From positions 124,001-188,000 of the forward strand of contig NZ_JACCCW010000001.1 of the NCBI RefSeq assembly GCF_013410065.1: a DNA stretch of 64,000 bases. Direction: 5' to 3'. A model generated the notes under the pieces. It searched no databases and was not told the origin of the DNA. It saw only the letters and a list, made by a program, of their open reading frames with translations. A program made the translations under genes and the position numbers. The number at the start of each line of letters is the position of its first letter. The stretch's first letter is position 1. Below are positions 20,162-29,983 of the stretch, in pieces. Origin of the DNA: Granulicella arctica (lineage in GTDB: Bacteria; Acidobacteriota; Terriglobia; Terriglobales; Acidobacteriaceae).

Positions 20162-23100
20162 CTACTTTACGACCAGAGTAATGTTGATCGGCGGCACACT
20201 TGAATCCTGTAGTGCAACGTTGGTGGTGGTGGGTATCCCCTGCGCCCCGCGCACCGTCACCGTGACATTGCTGGTTCCGGTTGGCGTGGTAAAGGTTTTG
20301 GATGACGAGGAGCAGGCTGTCACTCCCATAATGGATGTCACCATCAACAGCAGAAGGCCCGCTACCGACATCCACTGACCGGCGCGAAGGTAGCCCAGCT
20401 TGCGGATGCGGCGACGCACCATGAGCAGTGCAAGACCTCCCATACCACCGACCCACCAGATCATCGAACTAGCGGTCGGTGCCAACGGCGCAACATTGGT
20501 GTTGATGATGAAGCTGATCGTTTGCTGCGGGTAGGTAACGGCCGCTGTGCTGTAGTTGACCACAGGCGCACCGGGGAACGGAGCGCACGTCGCATAAGCC
20601 GGCAGGCCCGCGCAGGTGAAGGTGAGGACGCCCTGCCAGCCACCGTAAGAGGTGATCGTAAGGGTTGCCGAGCCACTCACCTGGCCTGACGCAGTGGAGC
20701 TGGCTACCGTAATGGTCGGGCTGGTGGGAGTAACAGTAAAGGTAGCTCCTGTGGTGTTGACGTGGCAGGTCGGTGTCGACTCCGTCGCGCATACTGGAGC
20801 AGCCGATAGAGGCGGAGGACCAACCACGTAGATTGGGCCTGCGCCTGCGTTGGCACCTTCGTAGATATTATCGCCGCTGTACACGGCGGTGATGTTGTAA
20901 GAGGACAGATACGACCCATCCTCAACCACATTGGTTGTGCCCGCACGTAAAGCAGTGGTTGCGAACTGCGCGACATATCCTCCGCTTGAAGACGGTACGA
21001 CCGAGATGATTCCCAGGTTGGTGGAGCCGGCGAAAAAGGTAACTGTACCGCCAGGAGCAACGCTCGATGAAGGAACGATCGTCGCAGTGAGCGTGATCGC
21101 CGGCCCCGCAGCATTCGCCGAATTATCGTTCACGCTAAGAGGATTGATGTAGAGGGTGGCCCCACTAATCGCGAGCGTCATGGTGTCGGAGAGTGCGTTG
21201 ACGGTCTCCGTCAGCTGCGCCGAGGAGCTGCCGTAGTGGATAACGTCGTCAGTGTAGGTTGCAACAACCACCGCTTGGCCACCTGGCAGACCATCTTTCA
21301 GCGTCAGGACCGCGCTTCCGCTCTTCACTTTGACGGTTTCGACCTGCGTTCCATTGACGAAGAACTCCACAGAACCTCCGACTACTGCGGTATCTGTGCC
21401 CGTCCCGATGGTTGCGGTGAAGGTGACCGACTGGCCGGCGTTGAGCGTAGTAGCCCCAGCAGGACTGGTCAGCACCAGCGTCAATGTTGAAGGTGAGAGG
21501 TGCGCACCGGTACCAATCAACTGGATGATGGGCGTTCCGTTGCTTCCGTTGGCCGACAAGGTAAGGTTTTCCTGCGCGTTCAACTGAGGTGCGGTCGGAG
21601 TATAGGTCGCCGTCACGGCGCAAGCTGAGCCGGGAGCTAACGTCGCACCGATACACGTATCCCCGGTCACAACAAAACCCGGAGCGGAGGCTGCTTGAAT
21701 CGTGTAGTCGGGGGTCATAAAGGTGAGCGGCAGGTTGCCGGAGCTGTTGATCTGACTAGTCTCCGTACCAGTTGCACCGACGTTGACACCTCCAAACTGT
21801 AGCGCCGCAGTTACTCGTGCGATCTCAGCGACGAGACTATCCGTTGAATCGGTGACATAAAGATTGCCGCTTGCATCAACTGCTACGCCGATCGGATTGA
21901 AGATCGTCCCACCGACTAAGGTCTTCTCCCCTAGGACACCATTGACGTTCGGAAAGCGTACAACACTGCCGCTTCCGCTATCCACGACGAACAGGCTGTT
22001 TGAGGCATCCGTGGCCAACCCGGTCGGAGTCGTAAAGCCGGCCGCCACCTGCACCTGAGCGGCGCTGCCCACAGGTGCTGTGAATTCCAGGACATCATTA
22101 TTGCCCGACTCCGCAAGGAAGAGATCGCCATTCTGGTCGAAAGCAAGGGCAGTCGGACCATCCAGCGAAGCGCCAAACGACTGCGCCGCAGCGAAGCTAA
22201 GTGCTCCATTGATGTTGGGAATAAGCAGCAGGTTATTATCCCCCGTATCGGAGATAAAGAGATTGCCCGAGCCGTCCACAGCAACTCCCTGTGGGGCCTT
22301 CAGCGTTGGAGAGAGCGCAAACGCGGACGCGTTGGTCAGCACGCCATTGACGACTGGTATCTCGACCACGCGGTTGTTGCCCGTATCCGCGATGAAGATG
22401 TTGCCCGCAGGGTCAACCGCAACACCCTTTGGTCCGCTGAGGCTCAGCGTTCCTGTCGAAATAGTGGTGCCACTACCAGCTGAACCTGCGGCAAACTCCG
22501 TGAGTGTGTTGGCTGTCGAGTCAGTGACAAAGACATTTCCCACGCTATCCACGGTAACGCCGGAAGGCGCTGTCAGCGTCGTGGTCGAAGGCGTAATGGT
22601 ACCCGGATCGATCGTCGCCGCTGCGCCCTGGCCAACGCCAAACACGTCACTCATCAACGCACTCGAAGAATAGCCAAGCGTAACCGCTGAGGTTTGCTTT
22701 CCGACAGCCGTCGGAGTGTAGGTGAGATTCACCGTGCACGAAGAGAGTGCGGCCTGCGCCGTTCCGACAGCGCACGCACCAGTCGCCCCAGTACCGATCG
22801 CGAATGGAGCGGTGATCGACGTGCCGTTCGCCACCGAGATACTCTCTGGCGTGGTAGCAGCATTGAAGACGTAGGTAATTGGGAAAGTAGCGCTGGTTGA
22901 GCCTACAGCCGTCGCAGGAGCAATGGCGGAGCCGGGCTTCAGCTTGGCTGCGCCTTGGCCATTGCTGAGATAAATGTTGTGGCTGGCGTCTACCGATACC
23001 TTGTAAGGCGCGCCTACAGCCGCCGTCGCGAAGACGTCCGCCGGATTGAGTGCCCCATTTTCAAGTGGAACCTCAAAGATCAGGCTCGCCCCGCTGTCGG

Positions 23101-23944
23101 CGATATACAGGTTGCCAAGCGGATCAAAACTAAGGCCGCTGATCGTTTTAAAAGCGGCGGCTTGCACAAGGATGGTCGGAGGATCCGGGTAGGAGGTACC
23201 GGAGATTGCCAACTCATAGACGTTCTGCGATACATTGTCCACGAAGAAGACATCGCCGGCAGCATCGGCCGCGATGAAGACGATGTTGTTCTTCCAGGTA
23301 AGGATCTGCGAGTCTGCATAAGTCTCGGCGCTGGCCGAGTAGGTCTCCTTGTAAATCGCCTGTGTGACGTTTGAGCTCGTATTGAAATAAACGTTGCCGG
23401 CAGCATCACCGGCAGCATCCTGTACAGTTCCGTAGTAATAGTTGCCGAGGTCGCCCAGATTATTGGCGAAGGCGTCATTGATTGCGCCAGGAACGCAGTT
23501 GGTGATCGGCAGTTGATCAAAGTGAGTGGTATAGAAGTTACTGAAGTCCGGGAAGTATAGATTCTTCTTCTCGGGATCCATGTAGAGCGCAGTTCCCGAG
23601 CTGTTATAGCCCTGAGCATTTGCGATGATGGTCGTTACCTTGCCCGTGCCCGCCTCGATCTCAACAATGCCCGTGGCACCGCCTTCATAGACATACAGGT
23701 CACCGCACGCATCGGTGACGGCCGGCCCTGCGGAAAACCCCGCCGCCAGGGTGACCGTGCTGGTGGCCACCACCGGAGGAGCCTGGGCGAGTGCTCGCAG
23801 ACCAGCCACGCTGGCGAGAGAAAGCAGCAGGACGAACAGCGTTGCGACACGGCTGGAATGCGCCCATGGAGTGCCCGTCATTCGACGCGTTGTTTTAGTG
23901 TTTCTGACGCTCGATGTTTGCTTGCAAATTTTGAAAGTGTGCAC
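20162..23944 (-). CDS. Giant exported NHL-repeat and Ig-like protein
   Basis: About 1260 aa. A hydrophobic signal (ATLFVLLLSLASVAGLRALA) is followed by NHL-type beta-propeller repeats (GVTVDSVGNVFVTDS, GVAVDPAGNIFIADTGNN, GVAVDASGNLYVTDS), then Ig-like domains of the Big_3 type (SVEFFVNGTQVETV). Near the C-terminus come two membrane helices and a short tail after TACSSSS. I choose the GTG at 23944: GGAGG lies 8 bases upstream, whereas the frame start at 24052 has none. It sits 117 bp downstream of an Oar-like receptor on the same strand. Such pairs are common in Acidobacteria; a surface or periplasmic binding role is inferred. Confidence 0.8.
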   Translation of the reverse strand: MHTFKICKQTSSVRNTKTTRRMTGTPWAHSSRVATLFVLLLSLASVAGLRALAQAPPVVATSTVTLAAGFSAGPAVTDACGDLYVYEGGATGIVEIEAGTGKVTTIIANAQGYNSSGTALYMDPEKKNLYFPDFSNFYTTHFDQLPITNCVPGAINDAFANNLGDLGNYYYGTVQDAAGDAAGNVYFNTSSNVTQAIYKETYSASAETYADSQILTWKNNIVFIAADAAGDVFFVDNVSQNVYELAISGTSYPDPPTILVQAAAFKTISGLSFDPLGNLYIADSGASLIFEVPLENGALNPADVFATAAVGAPYKVSVDASHNIYLSNGQGAAKLKPGSAIAPATAVGSTSATFPITYVFNAATTPESISVANGTSITAPFAIGTGATGACAVGTAQAALSSCTVNLTYTPTAVGKQTSAVTLGYSSSALMSDVFGVGQGAAATIDPGTITPSTTTLTAPSGVTVDSVGNVFVTDSTANTLTEFAAGSAGSGTTISTGTLSLSGPKGVAVDPAGNIFIADTGNNRVVEIPVVNGVLTNASAFALSPTLKAPQGVAVDGSGNLFISDTGDNNLLLIPNINGALSFAAAQSFGASLDGPTALAFDQNGDLFLAESGNNDVLEFTAPVGSAAQVQVAAGFTTPTGLATDASNSLFVVDSGSGSVVRFPNVNGVLGEKTLVGGTIFNPIGVAVDASGNLYVTDSTDSLVAEIARVTAALQFGGVNVGATGTETSQINSSGNLPLTFMTPDYTIQAASAPGFVVTGDTCIGATLAPGSACAVTATYTPTAPQLNAQENLTLSANGSNGTPIIQLIGTGAHLSPSTLTLVLTSPAGATTLNAGQSVTFTATIGTGTDTAVVGGSVEFFVNGTQVETVKVKSGSAVLTLKDGLPGGQAVVVATYTDDVIHYGSSSAQLTETVNALSDTMTLAISGATLYINPLSVNDNSANAAGPAITLTATIVPSSSVAPGGTVTFFAGSTNLGIISVVPSSSGGYVAQFATTALRAGTTNVVEDGSYLSSYNITAVYSGDNIYEGANAGAGPIYVVGPPPLSAAPVCATESTPTCHVNTTGATFTVTPTSPTITVASSTASGQVSGSATLTITSYGGWQGVLTFTCAGLPAYATCAPFPGAPVVNYSTAAVTYPQQTISFIINTNVAPLAPTASSMIWWVGGMGGLALLMVRRRIRKLGYLRAGQWMSVAGLLLLMVTSIMGVTACSSSSKTFTTPTGTSNVTVTVRGAQGIPTTTNVALQDSSVPPINITLVVK

Positions 23945-24061
23945 TACTTTAGCCTCCGAAATCGTCGCCGGAACACTGAAACCAGTGCTCCGGAGTCTTG
24001 CCTCACTACATTCACGTTGCGCCCACTCGTATGAAAGCTGCGAAGGCGTCACCAGTCTGCA

Positions 24062-27000
24062 TTAGAAGTTGTATCTTGCTCCTACCTCAACGATGCGATA
24101 GCCCTGTTTATAAGGCGTGTAGCCGAAGTTCGCAGTATTCTGCACAGCGGCAGCAAAGGCGGCCTGAGGCGTCGTTGCTGTATAGCCCACAGGCAGACCG
24201 AAGCCGAGGTTGAGCCCGAGGTTGGTTCCACCTGTAAATGCAGGCAGAGGATGGTTGATGAAGTTGAAGCCCGCTATCCGGAACTGAAGGTTTTGCTTCT
24301 CGCTCAACTTGAGCGTCCGCTGCACCGTCAGATCGGTATTGAAGTAGGCTGGTCCGTGCACATCCGGTAAATCGAAGTTGCCGTTCGATCCATACGCCGG
24401 AAGTCCAAAACACGATCCATTGAAATACTGACGGCCGTACAACGGATTGCTCTTCAGGTTCTTGCGCGGATCGCAGGTGACGACAGGTTGCAATGTAATA
24501 TCAGGCGTTCCCAGGAATGCCGTGTTCCCCGTCGAGACCGGAATGGCAGTATTCGAACCCGCGGGCGTGTAAGAGATTGCCGCGGAGAGGTTAAAGTTGC
24601 CACCGCCTGCCAGGACCGCCACGTCCGGGCCACTCTGTAGACCGGTAATTCCGGAAAATTCCCACTGATTGAGCAGATGGCGCACGTAGCGGTTGCCTTT
24701 ATAAGCATTGCCAACCTGCCACGAGTAAGTCGCATTGACGATATTGTTGCGATTGAAACCCAGGTAGCCATAGTTATTGCGAAGATTCGATGGGTCACCC
24801 ACCGCCCCCGTCCTATAGTCGCCACGCACCCCAAGAGCCTTTGACCATGTATAGTTCGCTCCATAGATGAACGCGCCCTTCTGTTTGTTGTAGCTGACCT
24901 GTAGCGCGTTGTAGTTGCCATAGCCGATGTGGTTTGGAACATACACCTGCGTGTAGTTCGGATAAGGACGATAGTCGGCGATGACCTGCTGCGATGAACC
25001 CGCCTGACTCACAGCCCCGGTCACAGGATCAGGCTGGAACAGCCCCCCCAAGGGGATGTAGTTCTGATTGCTCAGATTCCCTTCAGTGAACGTGTCGTGG
25101 CTCTGATTTCCCACGTAGCTCACCTCCAGATTGCCGCCAAACGGCATAACCTGATCGACCGTGAAGTTGTAGTTGTACGTCACAGGCTGCTTGCTGTCTC
25201 GCTGGTCGAGGGCGTAGATCGTAAACGGTTGCGCCTGCGAACTCGAGCCACTCATCGGAATACACCCTTGACCAGGCGTGGTGTTCATATTCTGTGCGCC
25301 GGTAATCTGATCAAAGGTGCAACTTACGTTGCTCGGCGTTACATAGTTCTGGATACCCAGAGTGGTCCCGAGGGCACCGGAGGAGTCATTGGTCGAATCG
25401 TGAAAGCGATAGACCCCGAAGCCTCCACGCAGCGTCGTCCGGCCGTCACCGTAAAGGTCATAAGCGAGACCTACACGTGGAGAGTAGAACAGTGGCCGTG
25501 TCGGCTGTCCGGAAAGAGGGACGGACGAATTTGTCTGGTGCCAGCTGATACCCGGATAGGTGTGCGGGTCCTGTGTGACCTGCGTAGAGAGAACGTGCTG
25601 CTCAGGCGCGTTCCACACCGCGAGACCGAGGCCGTCAGGGTTGTACCAGGCGCCGAGGTGGTCGAAGCGGATTCCCAGAGTCAAGGTCAATTTACGGGTC
25701 GCCTTCCACTCATCTGTAGCGTAGAAGTCCAGCGTGCGGTAGCGGAGATTTGCGGCCAGTGAGGAGCTTGATTGCGAAAACCCGGAGCAGCCTTGAAGGA
25801 AGTTAGCAACGTTGTTCTGTAATCCAGAGACATGCAGCCCATCGTTTGTCGCGCAACCAGAGTTGTAATGGTTGAAGGTGTTCTCACCCTGCGTGAAGTT
25901 ATAGGGAAGCTGGTTATTTCCGCTCGTCTCGAAGTAGACTCCAACCTTCAGTGTGTGGGAACGGATCTGCTTGGTCAGATTGTCTCCGGCGTTGTAGGAA
26001 AATTTATGCAGAAACTTTCCTGTTCCAAGCGGATCGTATGCCATGGCAAAGTCCGGAACTCCGTTCTCGTAATCCACGATGCCAGGAAGTTGGTGCGCCC
26101 CGTTGTTGTAGTAACGCCCGCCAGTCCAGCCGGTCGTCGAATCCTGAACCAAGCTCGGATTGGCGAACTGCGCCGGCTGATTGTAGAGGACGCCCGAGGA
26201 GACAATCTCGTTGGTAAGCGAGGTGCCGAACACCTTCGTGAAATTCAGATTGACGCCCTTTGACGTCGTCTGGCTGTACTCAGGCGTCGGGTAAGGAATA
26301 ATGTCGCTGCCGGCGTAGTACTCGTTCTTGACAGGCTCCTGGAAATTGCTCTTTTCATACTTGTAAGTCACATTCAACTTGGTGCTGTCGGTAAAATCCT
26401 GATCGGCGCGGACCTGGTATTGATAGCCATTCGCTGTGTTGGTCAGCGAGTTCTGGTAGTTGTAACCATCAGAGATCAGATTGGAGGCCGGGACCGCCTG
26501 CGGTACACGGTTGATCTTAGGCCAGAACTTCGCATAAATCTGCGCGCGCGGGTCGACTTGAAGCAGGCCGTTCCCGTTCCCCACAACCGTACCCGAGGAG
26601 ATAATCTGGCTCTGCTGCGTGTACGTTGTGCCATTTGTCCCAGGCGAGAAGCAGAAGCCTCCCGATCCATTCAGTGTCGGCGCGGTAGAACCTGCACCAT
26701 TCGTCGTGTAAAAGGTGGGGCAGGTGGTTTGCAGGACTTGCGGGGAGATGTTTAGAGCAGCTGCAATCGAGGCGGGAGTCAGGTCCCCGCTCAGCATACG
26801 CGGTGTCGGGATAAAACTCTGTAGCAGGCCGTAGAACAAATCCTGCTTATAAACCTCAAAGCCAGCGAAGAACCGCAGTTTATGGTTGCGGTTGAAGCTC
26901 GTGCCCGGAACCAGGACAGGTCCCCCTACATTGCCGCCCGGGTAATAGTAGCTGGTTGGTGGGCGCGCCGCGCTCTGGTAATTGCTGTACCAGTCGTTCG

Positions 27001-27883
27001 CGTTCAGCGCTCCATTGCGAGCAAAGATGTATGCCGTCCCGTGGAACTCCGAGCCTCCGGATTTGCCGACGGCATTGATGACGACCGGGCCCTTGGCGCT
27101 GTCAGCACCGAAGTTCGAGGTCTGCACCTTGACCTCCTGCACCATGTCCATATTCACATTCTGAATCGAGGCGCCCATGTCACCAGGGTCCATGACGCTT
27201 GCGCCATCCGAGACCACCGTGCTGGCACCCGTCTGAGGCGTTGCACCGTTGGCTGAGAAAGAAGAGGCCGACGAACTGCCGAAACCCATGTTCTGCGCGC
27301 TGTTGGCAGTGCTGACGTTATTCAGAGAGCCGCCCGTTGACACCGCGAAACCAGGCAGGAACTTGATCAGTTCGGTCGCGTCGCGGCCGACGGTCGACAG
27401 GCGCTTGAGGTCCTCGGCCGTGATCAGTGAGCTCTTCTCCGGCGAGTCCAGGTTGACACCGGCAACGGTCGAGGAAACGACCACCTTGATTGAGACCTCT
27501 CCAACCTTCAGCGAGATCTTCGCGATGCTTGCGTGATCGCCAGGGTGCACCTGGATACCGGCGACTTCATAGGCGTCGAAGCCCAACGACGTTACCGTCA
27601 GGTCGTAAGTGCCGGGCGTAATGGCGTTGATGGTGAAGTCGCCCTGACTGTTGCTCGTCGTCGTGCGACGATCCTTGGTCGTCTCATTGACCAGCACAAT
27701 CGATGCCTTTGGCACCAGCGCCCCGGCGGAGTCGCGTACGGTGCCATCGACGGACCCCGTGGACTGCGCATGCGAGACAGCAGCCAGGAAGAGCAGGGCC
27801 GCCACCGCGAACACCCGGCACGGAAACGTCTTCGTCGATCGCCTCGACGACTCGCGGAAATACAATTCTGTACAACTTGACAA
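24062..27883 (-). CDS. Oar-like TonB-dependent receptor
   Basis: 1273-aa outer-membrane receptor: signal peptide (VFAVAALLFLAAVSHAQ), carboxypeptidase-regulatory-like domain at ~45-135 (GSVDGTVRDSAGALVPKASI), a plug with TAEDLKRLSTVGRDATEL, and a long barrel ending RIVEVGARYNF. The start is TTG at 27883, firmly set by GGAGG at 27890-27894 with a 6-base spacer. It differs clearly from the receptor at 5572, so it is not a recent duplicate. It heads a minus-strand block with the NHL/Ig and VWFA proteins and diverges from the malectin regulator-like gene, which could control it. The imported ligand is unknown. Confidence 0.88.
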   Translation of the reverse strand: MSSCTELYFRESSRRSTKTFPCRVFAVAALLFLAAVSHAQSTGSVDGTVRDSAGALVPKASIVLVNETTKDRRTTTSNSQGDFTINAITPGTYDLTVTSLGFDAYEVAGIQVHPGDHASIAKISLKVGEVSIKVVVSSTVAGVNLDSPEKSSLITAEDLKRLSTVGRDATELIKFLPGFAVSTGGSLNNVSTANSAQNMGFGSSSASSFSANGATPQTGASTVVSDGASVMDPGDMGASIQNVNMDMVQEVKVQTSNFGADSAKGPVVINAVGKSGGSEFHGTAYIFARNGALNANDWYSNYQSAARPPTSYYYPGGNVGGPVLVPGTSFNRNHKLRFFAGFEVYKQDLFYGLLQSFIPTPRMLSGDLTPASIAAALNISPQVLQTTCPTFYTTNGAGSTAPTLNGSGGFCFSPGTNGTTYTQQSQIISSGTVVGNGNGLLQVDPRAQIYAKFWPKINRVPQAVPASNLISDGYNYQNSLTNTANGYQYQVRADQDFTDSTKLNVTYKYEKSNFQEPVKNEYYAGSDIIPYPTPEYSQTTSKGVNLNFTKVFGTSLTNEIVSSGVLYNQPAQFANPSLVQDSTTGWTGGRYYNNGAHQLPGIVDYENGVPDFAMAYDPLGTGKFLHKFSYNAGDNLTKQIRSHTLKVGVYFETSGNNQLPYNFTQGENTFNHYNSGCATNDGLHVSGLQNNVANFLQGCSGFSQSSSSLAANLRYRTLDFYATDEWKATRKLTLTLGIRFDHLGAWYNPDGLGLAVWNAPEQHVLSTQVTQDPHTYPGISWHQTNSSVPLSGQPTRPLFYSPRVGLAYDLYGDGRTTLRGGFGVYRFHDSTNDSSGALGTTLGIQNYVTPSNVSCTFDQITGAQNMNTTPGQGCIPMSGSSSQAQPFTIYALDQRDSKQPVTYNYNFTVDQVMPFGGNLEVSYVGNQSHDTFTEGNLSNQNYIPLGGLFQPDPVTGAVSQAGSSQQVIADYRPYPNYTQVYVPNHIGYGNYNALQVSYNKQKGAFIYGANYTWSKALGVRGDYRTGAVGDPSNLRNNYGYLGFNRNNIVNATYSWQVGNAYKGNRYVRHLLNQWEFSGITGLQSGPDVAVLAGGGNFNLSAAISYTPAGSNTAIPVSTGNTAFLGTPDITLQPVVTCDPRKNLKSNPLYGRQYFNGSCFGLPAYGSNGNFDLPDVHGPAYFNTDLTVQRTLKLSEKQNLQFRIAGFNFINHPLPAFTGGTNLGLNLGFGLPVGYTATTPQAAFAAAVQNTANFGYTPYKQGYRIVEVGARYNF

Positions 27884-28135
27884 GATGTGCCTCCAAAAAT
27901 CTGTGAGTCCCGGTTGCCCGGTCCTCTAACTCAATGGTTTGCCCGTAGGTTTTTTGACAATATCTGCCTCGGGCTTCGTATGTGCCTTGCTATCCTTTGT
28001 CGCTCGCTCCGTCCTACAGAGGTTTCGATCCAACTTGGCCCTGGTCAGTCATATGCCCAGACTGAAACCTTGCGACTACTTCAATGAAACCTCCGAACAA
28101 TCTCCTATACCGCGATTCCTAACGTCTCAAGCGGG

Positions 28136-28275
28136 CTTGAGTTCGCTCGGAAACATAATTTCGGGTCGCGAAGATAACTACCCCCTGGGCGCAAGCAAGG
28201 TAAAGGTTCAACCTGAACATTCGTGTACAGACACAGCGCACGAACGGTTTCATGTCATGTACACCTATGAAATAT
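28136..28275 (+). repeat. Left copy of ~140-bp inverted repeat
   Basis: Begins CTTGAGTTCGCTCGG and includes AACCTGAACATTCGTGTACA near 28210-28229 and GTACAC near 28258. The same blocks recur in the same order, inverted, at 30285-30423. It occupies the promoter region of the malectin gene and contains GAACGGTTT at 28242-28250. Similarity stops just before the AAGGAG ribosome site (28276-28281) of that gene. Confidence 0.7.
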
Positions 28276-28289
28276 AAGGAGATAGCCGT

Positions 28290-29891
28290 GTGACCGGGGT
28301 AGCTCGGCAATCATGTTGCAATTGCGTCCTTGGGAGAGCTATGATCGCAGCGCACAGGAGAAAGTCGTTGTCCAGTATCAGCCAGGCCGTATCTGACCTC
28401 AGTCCCTCCGCCTCTGCCTTGATGGAGGACGAGCGCCGGGAATTAGAAGCTGTAGCGGCGGCGTTGGGGAACTCTTCCCGGCTGCTTCGACTGATCACCT
28501 ATATCGGGGAAAAGTATTTCCGGGGCGAAACGGCCAGTCTGCACGAGTACGATATTGCAACCGAAGTCTTCGGGCGCTCTAAGGACACATTCAATGGGGG
28601 CGAGGACGCGATTGTGCGGGTGGAAGCGCATCGTCTGCGAAAACGGCTGATGCAGTACTATGACGGCGAGGGAAAAGATCACCCGATTCATATGTCGATT
28701 CCGGCGGGGACCTACGTCCCGGTCTTCACGCGTCAGTCCTCTGCCCCAGCAAAGCTCGAGAGACAACCAGTCCTCGAGCCGCCGGTCAAACAGCCTTGGT
28801 CTTATCTTTATATTGTCGTGATTGCGGCATTCGGCTTGACTGTTCTCAGCGGATACCTCCTCTTCCGGCCTTACCTCTCAAAGAAAGACCCGGTTGGTTC
28901 CGCGCCTTCGAATGTGCAGCAAACCGCTCCCTCGATCGCCGCACCCTACGCGGAAGTACCCGTACGCATTCTCGCTGGCTACAGCGGAAAACCACAGATA
29001 GATGCCGCCGGAAACGCCTGGCAGCCCGACCAGTATTCTCATTATGGAGGAACGTGGGATCGTCCGGACAGCGTCGCAGCGCGAACGAGCGATCCGATGC
29101 TGTTCAAGCACTGGCGAAATGGAGACTTTTCTTACGACATTCCACTACGGCCTGGCATATACGAACTGCATCTATATTTCGTCGCCTCGGAGCTGGACTC
29201 CAACAACCTTTCCACCTTTACCGTCTCTGTCAATGACGACAAAGTCCTGTCGGCTTTCGACGTCCGCTCCGACAGCCTGGGTACAAATATTGCTGACGAG
29301 CGCGTCTTCCGCGACGTCAGCCCCGCCAGCAACGGATTCTTGCACCTGGGGTTCGACAGCGAGCGCGCCCCGGCCACACTGAACGCGATTGAAATCCTGC
29401 CCGGGACTCCCCACCGGCAGCTTCCCATTCGCCTGGTTACGCAGCCGAGATCCTTCACCGACCATAACGGCCAGTTCTGGCATCCCGATGACGACTTCCT
29501 GGATGGCTATACATCGAGGAAGGGTACTCAAATCACAGGAACCTCCGATCCCGAGCTCTTCGCAGAAGAGCGGTATGGGCACTTCACATACGCCATTCCG
29601 GTTGACAGACGTGATCGCTATACCTTGATTCTTCACTTTGCTGAGTTTTACTTCGGCTCCAGTACATCGGGAATCGGTGGCGAAGGAAGCCGAGTGTTTC
29701 GTGTCCTCTGCAACGGAAACACACTGCTCGATAACTTCGACATCTACAAGGAAGCGGGCAGTCTTCACGCCTTGACCAAGACCTTTTACCACCTCAAGCC
29801 AACCGCGCAAGGCAAGCTCAACATTGCCTTTGAGCCGATTACGAACAACGCGACCGTCTCGGGCATCGAGGTTCTGGACGAATCGCAATAG
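28290..29891 (+). CDS. Membrane regulator-like protein with two malectin domains
   Basis: 533 aa. Residues ~45-147 share the regulator-like domain of the protein at 1437-2747 (EVFGRSKDTF, AIVRVEAHRLRKRLMQYY, PAGTYVPVF). One membrane helix lies at ~172-193. Two malectin-type carbohydrate-binding domains follow, ~224-372 (VRILAGYSG to AIEILPGTP) and ~378-530; the second has the typical HFAEFYFG and VLCNGNTLLDNFDIYKEAG. Predicted topology is N-in, malectins in the periplasm. GTG start with AAGGAG 8 bases upstream. The layout suggests a ToxR-like one-component sensor that reads sugars outside and acts on DNA inside; the DNA-binding role is inference. It diverges from an Oar-like receptor and precedes a GH51-like enzyme. 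Confidence 0.72.
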   Translation: MTGVARQSCCNCVLGRAMIAAHRRKSLSSISQAVSDLSPSASALMEDERRELEAVAAALGNSSRLLRLITYIGEKYFRGETASLHEYDIATEVFGRSKDTFNGGEDAIVRVEAHRLRKRLMQYYDGEGKDHPIHMSIPAGTYVPVFTRQSSAPAKLERQPVLEPPVKQPWSYLYIVVIAAFGLTVLSGYLLFRPYLSKKDPVGSAPSNVQQTAPSIAAPYAEVPVRILAGYSGKPQIDAAGNAWQPDQYSHYGGTWDRPDSVAARTSDPMLFKHWRNGDFSYDIPLRPGIYELHLYFVASELDSNNLSTFTVSVNDDKVLSAFDVRSDSLGTNIADERVFRDVSPASNGFLHLGFDSERAPATLNAIEILPGTPHRQLPIRLVTQPRSFTDHNGQFWHPDDDFLDGYTSRKGTQITGTSDPELFAEERYGHFTYAIPVDRRDRYTLILHFAEFYFGSSTSGIGGEGSRVFRVLCNGNTLLDNFDIYKEAGSLHALTKTFYHLKPTAQGKLNIAFEPITNNATVSGIEVLDESQ

Positions 29892-29983
29892 GGTTGCCCA
29901 CTCGCGAATCGTGAACACAAAGATCTACCTGCGCATCGAGCACATTTACTGCGCCCCTTTACAGTACCCTCCTCTCTCCTTTG

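Noticed and set aside
24052..24052. GTG at 24052 as start of the NHL/Ig gene
   Set aside because: No ribosome site; the GTG at 23944 has GGAGG at 8-base spacing.
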